Shown one piece after another: positions 54,554 to 61,746 of a stretch of DNA of 64,000 nucleotides. The notes beneath the pieces are model-generated. The model ran no database searches. It saw only the letters and a program-made list of their open reading frames with translations, and was not told where the DNA came from. The stretch covers positions 58,427 through 122,426 of the forward strand of contig NZ_FREZ01000014.1 in assembly GCF_900143525.1 (NCBI RefSeq), given 5' to 3'. Numbering within the stretch: the stretch's first letter is position 1; each line of letters begins with the position of its first letter. Position numbers and translations under genes: made by a program. This stretch comes from Ruegeria sp. Alg231-54 (lineage in GTDB: Bacteria; Pseudomonadota; Alphaproteobacteria; Rhodobacterales; Rhodobacteraceae).

Positions 54554-54985
54554 TTAGGCCGCGTTTGCGGATCTGTCCAGTTGTGCACCAAGCCCGGGCG
54601 CCGCAAACATTCCTGTGATCATCGCAGCCAGAAACACGAGGCCGCCAAGGCCGCCGTAGGTTATGGACGCGATGGCAGGTCCAGGACAAAGCCCGGACAA
54701 GCCCCAGCCCATGCCAAACATCACGGAACCGATAATCAGGCGACGGTCCAACTCGGGCGGGCTCATCTTAGGAAACTGACCACCGGTCAGCGGCCTGCGG
54801 TGGGCCGTCATTCTCCACGCGATGAGCATCGGCAGGATCGCGCCGCCCATCACAAATGCCAGGGTGGGATCCCAGTTCCCGAACACATCCAACCACCCCT
54901 GAACCTTGGTGGTATCGGTCATGCCCGAGATCAAAAGGCCGGCACCAAACAGAGATCCAGCCAGCATTGATACGAGAACCCGCAT
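54554..54985 (-). CDS. YeeE/YedE-family half-transporter (DUF6691-like)
   Basis: A 143-residue membrane protein with four hydrophobic segments and the family motif GLSGLCPGPAIASITYGG. YeeE/YedE proteins import thiosulfate or other sulfur compounds; in this operon type (PmpAB-like) two half-size proteins act as a pair. The start at 54985 overlaps the stop of the preceding YeeE gene by one base. It is followed 9 bp later by the sulfur transferase. A role in sulfite, thiosulfate or persulfide movement is inferred from context. Confidence 0.85.
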   Translation of the reverse strand: MRVLVSMLAGSLFGAGLLISGMTDTTKVQGWLDVFGNWDPTLAFVMGGAILPMLIAWRMTAHRRPLTGGQFPKMSPPELDRRLIIGSVMFGMGWGLSGLCPGPAIASITYGGLGGLVFLAAMITGMFAAPGLGAQLDRSANAA

Positions 54986-55407
54986 CAAATCAGCCCCCAT
55001 ATATGGCGCATCAGGGCAATTGTTGCCCCACCTGCGCCGATATAGATCAACGTCGCGATGATGCCCCTGACGGAGAATCGAGAAATACCACATACCCCGT
55101 GCCCCGAGGTGCATCCATTGGCAATGCGCGTTCCTGCGCCAACCAAAAGGCCGGCGATGACGATCACTGCGAAATTGTCGGTCAGATGTGTCATGGGCGC
55201 AGAAGAGAGCAGGGGGCTCAAAACAAGCGGTGTCGCGATGACGCCTGCGATGAAGCTTAGGCGTTCTAACGTGCGGTCACTGCCATCAACCAGCCCGCCT
55301 AGAATCCCACTGGCGCCCATGATGCGCCCATTGCCCAGAAGGTAGACTGCGGCGCCCAAGCCGATCAGCAGGCCACCGGCAAGCCCCCAAATCCATTCAA
55401 TGTACAT
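54985..55407 (-). CDS. YeeE/YedE-family half-transporter
   Basis: A 140-residue membrane protein with four hydrophobic segments. The motif GAGTRIANGCTSGHGVCGISRFS is the YeeE/YedE signature, with cysteines that relay thiol or thiosulfate ligands in the structurally known relatives. It pairs with the second half-size protein that starts on its stop codon. It lies 32 bp after the persulfide dioxygenase gene and belongs to the same transcript. Confidence 0.9.
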   Translation of the reverse strand: MYIEWIWGLAGGLLIGLGAAVYLLGNGRIMGASGILGGLVDGSDRTLERLSFIAGVIATPLVLSPLLSSAPMTHLTDNFAVIVIAGLLVGAGTRIANGCTSGHGVCGISRFSVRGIIATLIYIGAGGATIALMRHIWGLI

Positions 55408-55439
55408 TCGTTATCCTCAGTTCGCCTGATGGGTCTGCG

Positions 55440-56303
55440 TCACAACTTGTTGATCGGCACCTTCAGGAATACGTCGCCCTGTTCGTCCGCAGGCGGCATC
55501 TGTCCGGCCCGCATATTGACCTGCAGGGACGGCAGGATCAGGCGCGGCATAGGCAAGGTCGCATCGCGGGCATCACGCATCTCGACAAATTCCTCGATTG
55601 ATTTGCCTTGTCCGATATGGACGTTCAGGGCTTTTTGCTCTCCGACCGTTGTCTCCCACGCAAATTCATCACGCCCCGGCGCTTTGTAGTCATGGCCAAC
55701 AAAGATGCGCGTCTCATCTGGCAAGGCCAGGATCTTCTGGATCGACTCGAACAGCATTTCCGAAGACCCACCGGGAAAATCGCATCGCGCAGTGCCGAAA
55801 TCCGGCATGAACAGCGTGTCACCGACAAAAGCTGCGTCTCCGATCACATATGTCATGCAGGCGGGCGTATGGCCGGGCGTGTGGAAAACATCGCCACGCA
55901 TCTGCCCAACATGGAAGCTGTCGCCATCGCGGAACAAAGCATCAAACTGGCTGCCGTCGCGCTGAAACTCGGTCCCTTCATTGAAGATTTTCCCGAAGGT
56001 TTCCTGGATCGTTACGATCTGTTCACCGATGCCGATCTTTCCGCCCAGTTCCTGTTGCAGATAGGGTGCCGCTGAAAGGTGGTCAGCATGCACATGGCTT
56101 TCCAGAATCCACTCGACCCTTAGCTCATTGTCGCGAACATAAGCGACGATCTGATCCGCTGAGTCGGTCTTCGTTCGGCCCGAGGCGTGATCGAAGTCCA
56201 GAACGCTGTCGACGATTGCGCAGGCCGTCCCTTCGGGTTCCTGCACAAGGTATGAAACCGTATTGGTTTCAGGGTCGAAAAACGCTTTCACAATTGGTGT
56301 CAT
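55440..56303 (-). CDS. Persulfide dioxygenase-like MBL-fold hydrolase (ETHE1/Blh type)
   Basis: A 287-residue metallo-beta-lactamase-fold protein. The metal-binding motif is HVHADH (H70, H72, D74, H75), followed by HTPGHTPACMTY, GDTLFMPDFGTARCDFPGG and FVGHDYKAPGRDEF, which match the ETHE1/Blh group of mononuclear-iron persulfide dioxygenases. It oxidises glutathione persulfide to sulfite, detoxifying hydrogen-sulfide-derived sulfur. The start at 56303 follows GGAGAG; a longer frame would run into the operator-like palindrome. It is the first gene of the operon. Confidence 0.9.
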   Translation of the reverse strand: MTPIVKAFFDPETNTVSYLVQEPEGTACAIVDSVLDFDHASGRTKTDSADQIVAYVRDNELRVEWILESHVHADHLSAAPYLQQELGGKIGIGEQIVTIQETFGKIFNEGTEFQRDGSQFDALFRDGDSFHVGQMRGDVFHTPGHTPACMTYVIGDAAFVGDTLFMPDFGTARCDFPGGSSEMLFESIQKILALPDETRIFVGHDYKAPGRDEFAWETTVGEQKALNVHIGQGKSIEEFVEMRDARDATLPMPRLILPSLQVNMRAGQMPPADEQGDVFLKVPINKL

Positions 56304-56328
56304 CTGGCTCTCCGTCAGCGCGCAGTTC

Positions 56329-56354
56329 ATCATATATGTTTTTCAGAATATGAT
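56329..56354. promoter_or_regulatory. Operator-like palindrome of the persulfide operon
   Basis: Perfect 7-bp inverted repeat ATCATAT / ATATGAT with a 12-base A+T-rich centre, 26-51 bp before the persulfide dioxygenase start. Read on the minus strand it contains ATTC-N8-ATAT, close to BigR/SqrR-type sites as I recall them. It would be a good target for the ArsR-type repressor at 40.5 kb (inference). Confidence 0.5.
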
Positions 56355-56548
56355 GCAACCGGCAATCTTTGATTTGATGCGTGTCAAGGCAAGTTAATCC
56401 AAATCCGATTAGAATTTAATCATTCTGCCTTAGGTTGCCGATACCGGGTGGGCGACAGGCAGTTTTCCGCGCGTTTGTTCGCCAAGATAACCAAGTCTTA
56501 AAACCGTTACCTATATCGGCGACAGTGATAGAAATTGGGAGGAATAAA

Positions 56549-56764
56549 ATGTCTGCAAAAAGTTTGTATTCCGAAGCCGAACATCTGGAGCAAAAGCTGC
56601 AGAATGCCTGTTTTGAGACCCGGCTTGCTCTTCAGCCCAGTGTAACCAAAGTGATTGATCGGATGCGTCAGGAAGGCATGCACGTGCCATCGCGCCTGCG
56701 GCACCTGGATGCGGCTTTGTGCGAAGATGCCATAGAGGCGCAGTTCGACAATATGCCGGTCTGA
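56549..56764 (+). CDS. Small hypothetical protein
   Basis: A 71-residue soluble protein, probably all-helical (AKSLYSEAEHLEQKLQNACFETRLALQPSVTKVIDRMRQEG). It is not recognised. The start is well supported by GGGAGGAATAAA; the upstream extension of the frame is not. It is divergent from the persulfide operon and convergent with a small membrane protein. Confidence 0.65.
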   Translation: MSAKSLYSEAEHLEQKLQNACFETRLALQPSVTKVIDRMRQEGMHVPSRLRHLDAALCEDAIEAQFDNMPV

Positions 56765-56773
56765 TGCGAAGTA

Positions 56774-56992
56774 TCAGCCGAACGAGATTCCCAAGATCAC
56801 CAGCATCAGGCCAATCACCGAAAGAAAAAGCGAAGCCAGGTTCCACGGCAGGACGCTTTGAACAGCGGCGCGCAATTCATCGTCCGACAGGCCGGATTTG
56901 CGCGCTTTCATCACACGCAGGATACACCAAACCAGCCCCAGCAGGCCTGCAAGTGACAGGGCGGCACCGCCCCAGGTGATGATTTCGAACAT
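56774..56992 (-). CDS. Small two-helix membrane protein
   Basis: A 72-residue protein with two hydrophobic helices (IITWGGAALSLAGLLGLVWCILRV and LASLFLSVIGLMLVILGI) separated by a basic and acidic hairpin (MKARKSGLSDDELRAAVQSVLPWN). The layout is conserved among small Rhodobacterales membrane proteins of unknown role. The start at 56992 follows GGGGAACC. Convergent with the preceding small gene, 9 bp apart. Confidence 0.65.
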   Translation of the reverse strand: MFEIITWGGAALSLAGLLGLVWCILRVMKARKSGLSDDELRAAVQSVLPWNLASLFLSVIGLMLVILGISFG

Positions 56993-57153
56993 GGTTCCCC
57001 ACATTTTTCCGCAAATCCTGGTTGCGCTTAGCGGATCGACCGACCGCGCACAAGCCCATCGAGGATTGGATGCTTGCAGCTCACGCGGCGGCAATGTATC
57101 CGGCTAACTGCCGTTGCTAATGCATCAGATCGCAGCCTTTTGGAGAGATGAAT

Positions 57154-57420
57154 ATGGAAGACGTGACCGAAGATCAGGCCGCCGCCAACTACCGTGTGAC
57201 AGCGGGCGAGCTGCGTCAGTTCGTGGAACGGATCGAACGCCTGGATGCCGAGAAAAAGGATCTGGCGGAGCAGCAGAAAGAGGTCATGGCCGAAGCCAAA
57301 GCCCGCGGTTACGACACAAAGGTGATGCGCAAGGTCATCGCGCTGCGCAAACGCGACAAGGACGAAATTGCCGAAGAAGAGGCGGTACTTGAAATGTATA
57401 AGGAAGCGTTGGGAATGTGA
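57154..57420 (+). CDS. gapR: GapR-type nucleoid protein (DUF2312)
   Basis: An 88-residue DUF2312 protein. The helical pattern YRVTAGELRQFVERIERLDAEKKDLAEQQKEVMAEAKARGYDTKVMRKVIALRKRDKDE is that of GapR, which in Caulobacter forms a clamp around overtwisted DNA ahead of polymerases and helps chromosome replication. The start at 57154 has GGAGAG six bases upstream, better than the ATG at 57148 that touches it. It stands alone between two convergent genes. Confidence 0.93.
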   Translation: MEDVTEDQAAANYRVTAGELRQFVERIERLDAEKKDLAEQQKEVMAEAKARGYDTKVMRKVIALRKRDKDEIAEEEAVLEMYKEALGM

Positions 57421-57433
57421 GCCGCGCCTGGGG

Positions 57434-58330
57434 TTAGGGTTTCAGGACCTTTACCCCGGCCATCGTTTCCAACCTGGTCAGATCCTGCTCGTACAGTTCG
57501 GAAAATGCGTCGATGATCTCGTCGCTCCAGCCGGGCAGGTCCAGTTCTTCTTCCATTTTGTCCGGCTGAGCATGGTTCGCCAGAATGTCTGCAAGAACGT
57601 CTCGGGTCTCAGACTGTGAAAGCGTCGAAACCTGGTCCAGAATCGCCTGGGCTTGTGATTGACCTTCTTCGGTCAGCAAAGAGATCAGCAGGTCATACTC
57701 ATCTTTGATCGCAGCGTCCGCAGCAAGCCCGCCGACGCTGCGTACAACGTCCCCCCACAGGAGCGGAATGTCCTCATTGCACCACAGGGTAATCTGCACC
57801 TCGGGGGCAAAGTCGCGAACATCTTCGATCATCTCAACCCAGCTGAGGTGACTAAGATCATTGTTGCGGATCACGTCCTCGCGCGCCTGTTCCGGTATAG
57901 ACATCAGGTATTTCGGGATAAAACTGCCGGGGTTCCTGAGCGCCAGATACAATTCCAACTGACAATCGCTAAAGGACTCTTCCAGAACAGATAAGCGTTT
58001 GCCCGCGGAAGAATAGAATTGCCCATCGGCAATAACCACGTCTTTCTCGCCAATGAATTCTTCACTGATGAAAATGGCGCGCTTTACCTCTGGGTGGATT
58101 GGAAGATTGCCCCGCATACTTTCAATCTCATCTGGCAATGGAGGGCGCGTATTCAAGGCCTGAAATGCGGGTTTGAACACTTGCCGATAACGACGAGGAC
58201 CAAAGAAAGTCGCACCATTTCGGGCCAGTACGTCCCCATTGGCTTGCAACGACCTGAGCAGTCGCCCTTCATCGGTAAAAGCCGCGCCTGCGTGGATAGC
58301 AACCTGCATGTTTGGTTCTTGTCCTTGCAT
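57434..58330 (-). CDS. Sulfotransferase-like hypothetical protein with degenerate P-loop
   Basis: A 298-residue protein. The N-terminus (VAIHAGAAFTDEGRLLRSLQANGDVLARNGATFFGP) has the layout of Rhodobacterales sulfotransferase-like proteins, where an HxGxHKTxTT-type loop binds PAPS, but the lysine and threonines of that loop are replaced here. A later EEFIGEKDVVIADGQFY block and helical C-terminal half follow. It may be an inactive or altered relative; the family link is an inference from pattern. An alternative start at 58309 is equally likely. Confidence 0.6.
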   Translation of the reverse strand: MQGQEPNMQVAIHAGAAFTDEGRLLRSLQANGDVLARNGATFFGPRRYRQVFKPAFQALNTRPPLPDEIESMRGNLPIHPEVKRAIFISEEFIGEKDVVIADGQFYSSAGKRLSVLEESFSDCQLELYLALRNPGSFIPKYLMSIPEQAREDVIRNNDLSHLSWVEMIEDVRDFAPEVQITLWCNEDIPLLWGDVVRSVGGLAADAAIKDEYDLLISLLTEEGQSQAQAILDQVSTLSQSETRDVLADILANHAQPDKMEEELDLPGWSDEIIDAFSELYEQDLTRLETMAGVKVLKP

Positions 58331-58456
58331 TCCTGAACCTGCCTGCCGAGTTACAGGCTGTGCCAGGGACAGTCAAATCTACATCCCCCACTTAAAGGTG
58401 ATCGGCCGCATCACAAGGAAAATCCAAATTCCCTAAGTTTGGATAAAAAATGAGGC

Positions 58457-58485
58457 TTGCAGTCCGTTAAAAGAGAAAGTAATCG
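58457..58485 (+). promoter_or_regulatory. Promoter of tRNA-Thr
   Basis: TTGCAG (58457-58462) and TAATCG (58480-58485) with a 17-base spacer, ending 9 bp before the tRNA 5' end. Confidence 0.5.
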
Positions 58486-58494
58486 ACACCCAGC

Positions 58495-58570
58495 GCCCCT
58501 ATAGCTCAGCTGGTAGAGCAACTGATTTGTAATCAGTAGGTCCGCGGTTCGAGTCCGTGTGGGGGCACCA
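58495..58570 (+). tRNA. tRNA-Thr(UGU)
   Basis: A 76-base cloverleaf: acceptor arm GCCCCTA pairs with TGGGGGC; D arm TAGCTCAGCTGGTAGAGCA; anticodon loop TTTGTAA gives anticodon TGT (UGU), threonine; T arm GGTTCGAGTCC; CCA encoded. It reads codons ACA and related. Its 3' end is the apparent attachment site of the integrative element that follows. Confidence 0.97.
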
Positions 58571-58734
58571 CTTTAACATCCAGTTGCGTTCGATTTTGAC
58601 TGATAGTAGCTTGTAGTTGCAGGATTTCTACTTTCGGATTGTCCGATGTTGTCCTGCCACGTGCGCTGTAATCTGCCCCCAAATGGGGTACCAAATTGGG
58701 GTACGTGCCACACGGTGACTGGAAGGTACCCCCA

Positions 58735-59940
58735 ATGCCTGTTTTGAGCGACGCACGGATTCGGGCTCTGAAACCTAGGGAGAAGCCCTACAAGCAGGCC
58801 GATTTTGACGGGCTTTATTTGCTGGTGAAGCCGAACGGTTCGAAACTCTGGCGCTTCAAGTATCGTTGGTTCCAAAAGGAAAAGCTGCTGGCGCTGGGCA
58901 AGTATCCAGAAGTGACACTGGCCGATGCGCGACGGAAACGGGACGACGCCCGCAGCCTGATCGCAAATGGCGAAGATCCTTCCAGCGTGCGCAAAGACAA
59001 AAAAGCCAGAGAAGAGGCAGAGAACAACGCTACCTTCTCCAAGTTGGCGGCAGAACTGCTGGAAAAGAAGCGCAGCGAAGGCCGTGCCGAAGCAACGCTG
59101 ACAAAGACCGCCTGGTTTCACCGGCTACTTTCCGCAGACATCGGGAAAATGCCGATCACGCAAATAACAGCACGGGATATTCTGGTTCCGCTGCAGAAGA
59201 TGGAAAAAAAGGGCAATCACGAAACCGCCGTACGGATGCGGTCTGCTGCCGGGGCCGTCTTTCGCTATGCGATCGCCCTGGGACTCGCGGATAACGATCC
59301 GACCTATGGTTTGAAGGATGCCCTGATCAGGCCCCAAGTACAGCACCGCGCGGCAATCACTGATCCGGCGCAGGTCGGTGCATTGCTCCGGGCTATCGAC
59401 GGGTTTGCTGGTCAAAGAACTACGCGCCTCGCGTTGCAACTGCTCGCATTGACTGCCCTGCGCCCCGGAGAGTTGCGAATGGCGGAGTGGGATGAGATCG
59501 ACGAGGCCAGAATGGCGTGGACTGTTCCGGCACATCGCGCCAAGATGCGGCGGCCTCACACAATACCGCTTTCCCGCCAAACCTTCGATCACTTGAAGGA
59601 ACTGCGCGACCTGACGGGTTGGGGCAAGTTGCTCTTTCCATCGGTACGTTCATCCAAGCGCTGCATGAGCGACAATACTTTGAATGCCGCGCTGCGCCGC
59701 ATGGGATACGAGAAGGACGAGATGACGGCGCATGGCTTTCGGGCAATGTTTTCCACACTGGCCAATGAGTCCGGCCGCTGGCATCCGGACGCCATTGAGC
59801 GAGCCCTCGCCCATGTGGAAAAGAACGAAATCCGCCGGGCATATGCACGCGGAACACACTGGGATGAGCGAGTTGATTTGACACAGTGGTGGGCAGATCA
59901 ACTTGATAAGATGAAGAAGGAAAAACTGGGACATGATTGA
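58735..59940 (+). CDS. int: P4-type tyrosine integrase
   Basis: A 401-residue integrase. An N-terminal arm-binding DUF4102-like domain (LSDARIRALKPREKPYKQAD...GLYLLVKPNGSKLWRFKYR) is followed by a core-binding domain and the catalytic domain with R243 (ALRPGEL), H333/R336 (HGFR), H360 (AHVEKN) and nucleophile Y370. P4-type integrases recombine at the 3' ends of tRNA genes, matching the adjacent tRNA-Thr. GGAAGG precedes the ATG at 58735, sitting inside a TTGGGGTAC...GGTACCCCCAA inverted repeat that may limit translation. Its stop overlaps the next gene by 8 bp. Confidence 0.95.
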   Translation: MPVLSDARIRALKPREKPYKQADFDGLYLLVKPNGSKLWRFKYRWFQKEKLLALGKYPEVTLADARRKRDDARSLIANGEDPSSVRKDKKAREEAENNATFSKLAAELLEKKRSEGRAEATLTKTAWFHRLLSADIGKMPITQITARDILVPLQKMEKKGNHETAVRMRSAAGAVFRYAIALGLADNDPTYGLKDALIRPQVQHRAAITDPAQVGALLRAIDGFAGQRTTRLALQLLALTALRPGELRMAEWDEIDEARMAWTVPAHRAKMRRPHTIPLSRQTFDHLKELRDLTGWGKLLFPSVRSSKRCMSDNTLNAALRRMGYEKDEMTAHGFRAMFSTLANESGRWHPDAIERALAHVEKNEIRRAYARGTHWDERVDLTQWWADQLDKMKKEKLGHD

Positions 59941-60952
59941 ATGTGAACAAGCCCCGGTAAAACCTACCGAACAATTGATCCAAGCTTGGGTCTATCAGAG
60001 CAGTTGGTCCCTCAAAGACGCGGTCCTACTTGCGTTGGGCATTTCGCCGGATGATGCCGGAGCCGCAAAGGAGCTGGATGACCACAGTGCGCTACTAACT
60101 AGAACGAAGCGGTCGGGTGAACGATTTGGCGCGCCTGTTTTTTGGCTTTGGTGGGCAGAGCGCAACAACCTACCGTTCCATGCAGATTGGTGGCTAGCCA
60201 TCACACCGGAACGTCCGATCGTATTTGACGGTCAGCATTTTGCGCATCGAAGGAAGGAAATTCTTTCCCCTGAATACGCTGGGCAGGAACGGATTCTGAT
60301 CGGGGAATGGGTCCGAAAACCTTATTGGACAGCCCGCGAGGCAATCGATTTGTCGCTGAACTTTAAGCCATTCCGCACAGAAAGCTGGCGCGGTAACGCC
60401 CCGGAAACCGGAGAGACGATACGTGAGCGTGACGACAGGTTCCTGATATTGGAAAGGGCGTTAGAGATCGGGGAAATCAGTGAGAAGGCGCCTGCAAAGG
60501 ACTATCTGCTTTGGCTGGCGAAAAGGGGGTATTATGTGTCCTTAGCGTGGCGGCGTGCCGTGGGGATGCCGCCTCACGATGGCCAGCATCCGGATACCGT
60601 TGTCGAGAATGCGGAAATCATCGCGGAGAACGAAAAACTTCGAGATATGCTGCGAGCGAAAGATGAGCGCCTGTCTGCTTTGGACGCAAAGCTTGAGGCC
60701 TCTTCCTCCCCCGAAAACAGCCGGGCGCAAAAGTCTGCAAGCACTACACGGATCGCAACGCTTCAAAAAGCCCTCATTGCATGCGCAGTGGACGGTCACA
60801 GTTATACGCCCATCCAAAAACGCTCTGACGTGCCGAAGCAGATTGCGGACAAAGCTGCTGAACTTGGCTGCGGGGTGGATCAGCAAACGGTTCGTAGGCT
60901 TCTAAAGGAGGCAAGTGAATTGCACGTCAACAGCAACTATTGGAGCGACTGA
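59933..60952 (+). CDS. Hypothetical element protein
   Basis: A 339-residue soluble protein, not recognised. It contains tryptophan-rich helical segments (WVYQSSWSLKDAVLLALGISPDD, FWLWWAERNNLPFHADWWLAI), a charged coiled coil (ENAEIIAENEKLRDMLRAKDERLSALDAKLEA, about residues 228-258) and a C-terminal helix-turn-helix-like end (VDQQTVRRLLKEASEL). It overlaps the integrase stop by 8 bp and is translated with it. A DNA-binding or partner role within the element is possible. Confidence 0.7.
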   Translation: MIECEQAPVKPTEQLIQAWVYQSSWSLKDAVLLALGISPDDAGAAKELDDHSALLTRTKRSGERFGAPVFWLWWAERNNLPFHADWWLAITPERPIVFDGQHFAHRRKEILSPEYAGQERILIGEWVRKPYWTAREAIDLSLNFKPFRTESWRGNAPETGETIRERDDRFLILERALEIGEISEKAPAKDYLLWLAKRGYYVSLAWRRAVGMPPHDGQHPDTVVENAEIIAENEKLRDMLRAKDERLSALDAKLEASSSPENSRAQKSASTTRIATLQKALIACAVDGHSYTPIQKRSDVPKQIADKAAELGCGVDQQTVRRLLKEASELHVNSNYWSD

Positions 60953-61068
60953 ACCCTTAAAAATATAATTCACATCGTGGATCCACGATCGGACTTCGTG
61001 GATAATCGCTGCACAAGACCGGACCTTGTCAGCCTTGGACCATCTGTAACAAACATAGATGGACTACG

Positions 61069-61317
61069 ATGCAATTTGACGATCTTCCCAACGAAGCGCT
61101 GCTGCGCGAAAAGCAGATCCTGCACCCTCACGGTCCCGTGCCTGTATCCCGTTCGACGTGGTGGGCAGGCGTCCGTGCTGGGCGCTTCCCTCAGCCTGTA
61201 CGTCTCGGGCCTCGCACGACAGCTTGGCGTGTTGGTGATATCCGCGAACTCTTGCGGGAGGGCGCTAAATGCACCAGCTCCCGAACCTTTCTCTTTCCCA
61301 TAACTGGGCATCTCTAA
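61069..61317 (+). CDS. AlpA-like excisionase/regulator
   Basis: An 82-residue protein with an AlpA/MerR-like winged-helix pattern: LLREKQIL, then VSRSTWWAGVRAGRFPQPVRLGPRTTAWRVGDIRELL, where the central helix and the RFPQPVRLGPR wing are typical. AlpA proteins activate integrases and excise P4-like elements. The stop codon is followed immediately by the next gene's start, so three genes from here form a unit. Confidence 0.82.
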   Translation: MQFDDLPNEALLREKQILHPHGPVPVSRSTWWAGVRAGRFPQPVRLGPRTTAWRVGDIRELLREGAKCTSSRTFLFPITGHL

Positions 61318-61329
61318 ATGGGGGTGCCG

Positions 61330-61746
61330 ATGGCTAAATTCAGCTACAATTCTGCTATGGGGGATCTGTTCGCAGATCCCTCTACTGCCGGTTCGCAACC
61401 GCCTGTGTATGACACCAATCAAGGCGGGGTTCAGACTCAAGTTCAGCTTCATTCCAATCCGCCCGCTCTGACGCCAGTGCAGGTTGCTGCATTGAAGGCG
61501 ATAGAAGCTGAAAACCTCGGCGAAGACGAACGTTATCTCAAAGACGTTGAAGTGGCCAAACGCTTCGGCATCGCTCGCCAAACAGTTTGGAAACGCGTGG
61601 AGCTTGGCGTTCTACCCGCACCGATCAAGCTGCCTCCAAACAGCAGTCGCTGGCGCCTATCCAGCCTGCTATCGTTTGAGAAAAAACTGGCTGAAGCATC
61701 ACGCCAAACCAAAAAGAAAAATCGAAAGTCGGGGCGCGAAATATGA
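61330..61746 (+). CDS. AlpA/MerR-like helix-turn-helix protein
   Basis: A 138-residue protein whose last 75 residues (LKDVEVAKRFGIARQTVWKRVELGVLPAPIKLPPNSSRWRLSSLLSFEKKL) repeat the AlpA-like DNA-binding pattern, preceded by a polar, low-complexity N-terminal half. The ATG at 61330 follows GGGGGTGCCG; a start at 61318 is also open. It overlaps the following recombinase gene by 4 bp (ATGA), so the two are coupled. Confidence 0.75.
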   Translation: MAKFSYNSAMGDLFADPSTAGSQPPVYDTNQGGVQTQVQLHSNPPALTPVQVAALKAIEAENLGEDERYLKDVEVAKRFGIARQTVWKRVELGVLPAPIKLPPNSSRWRLSSLLSFEKKLAEASRQTKKKNRKSGREI

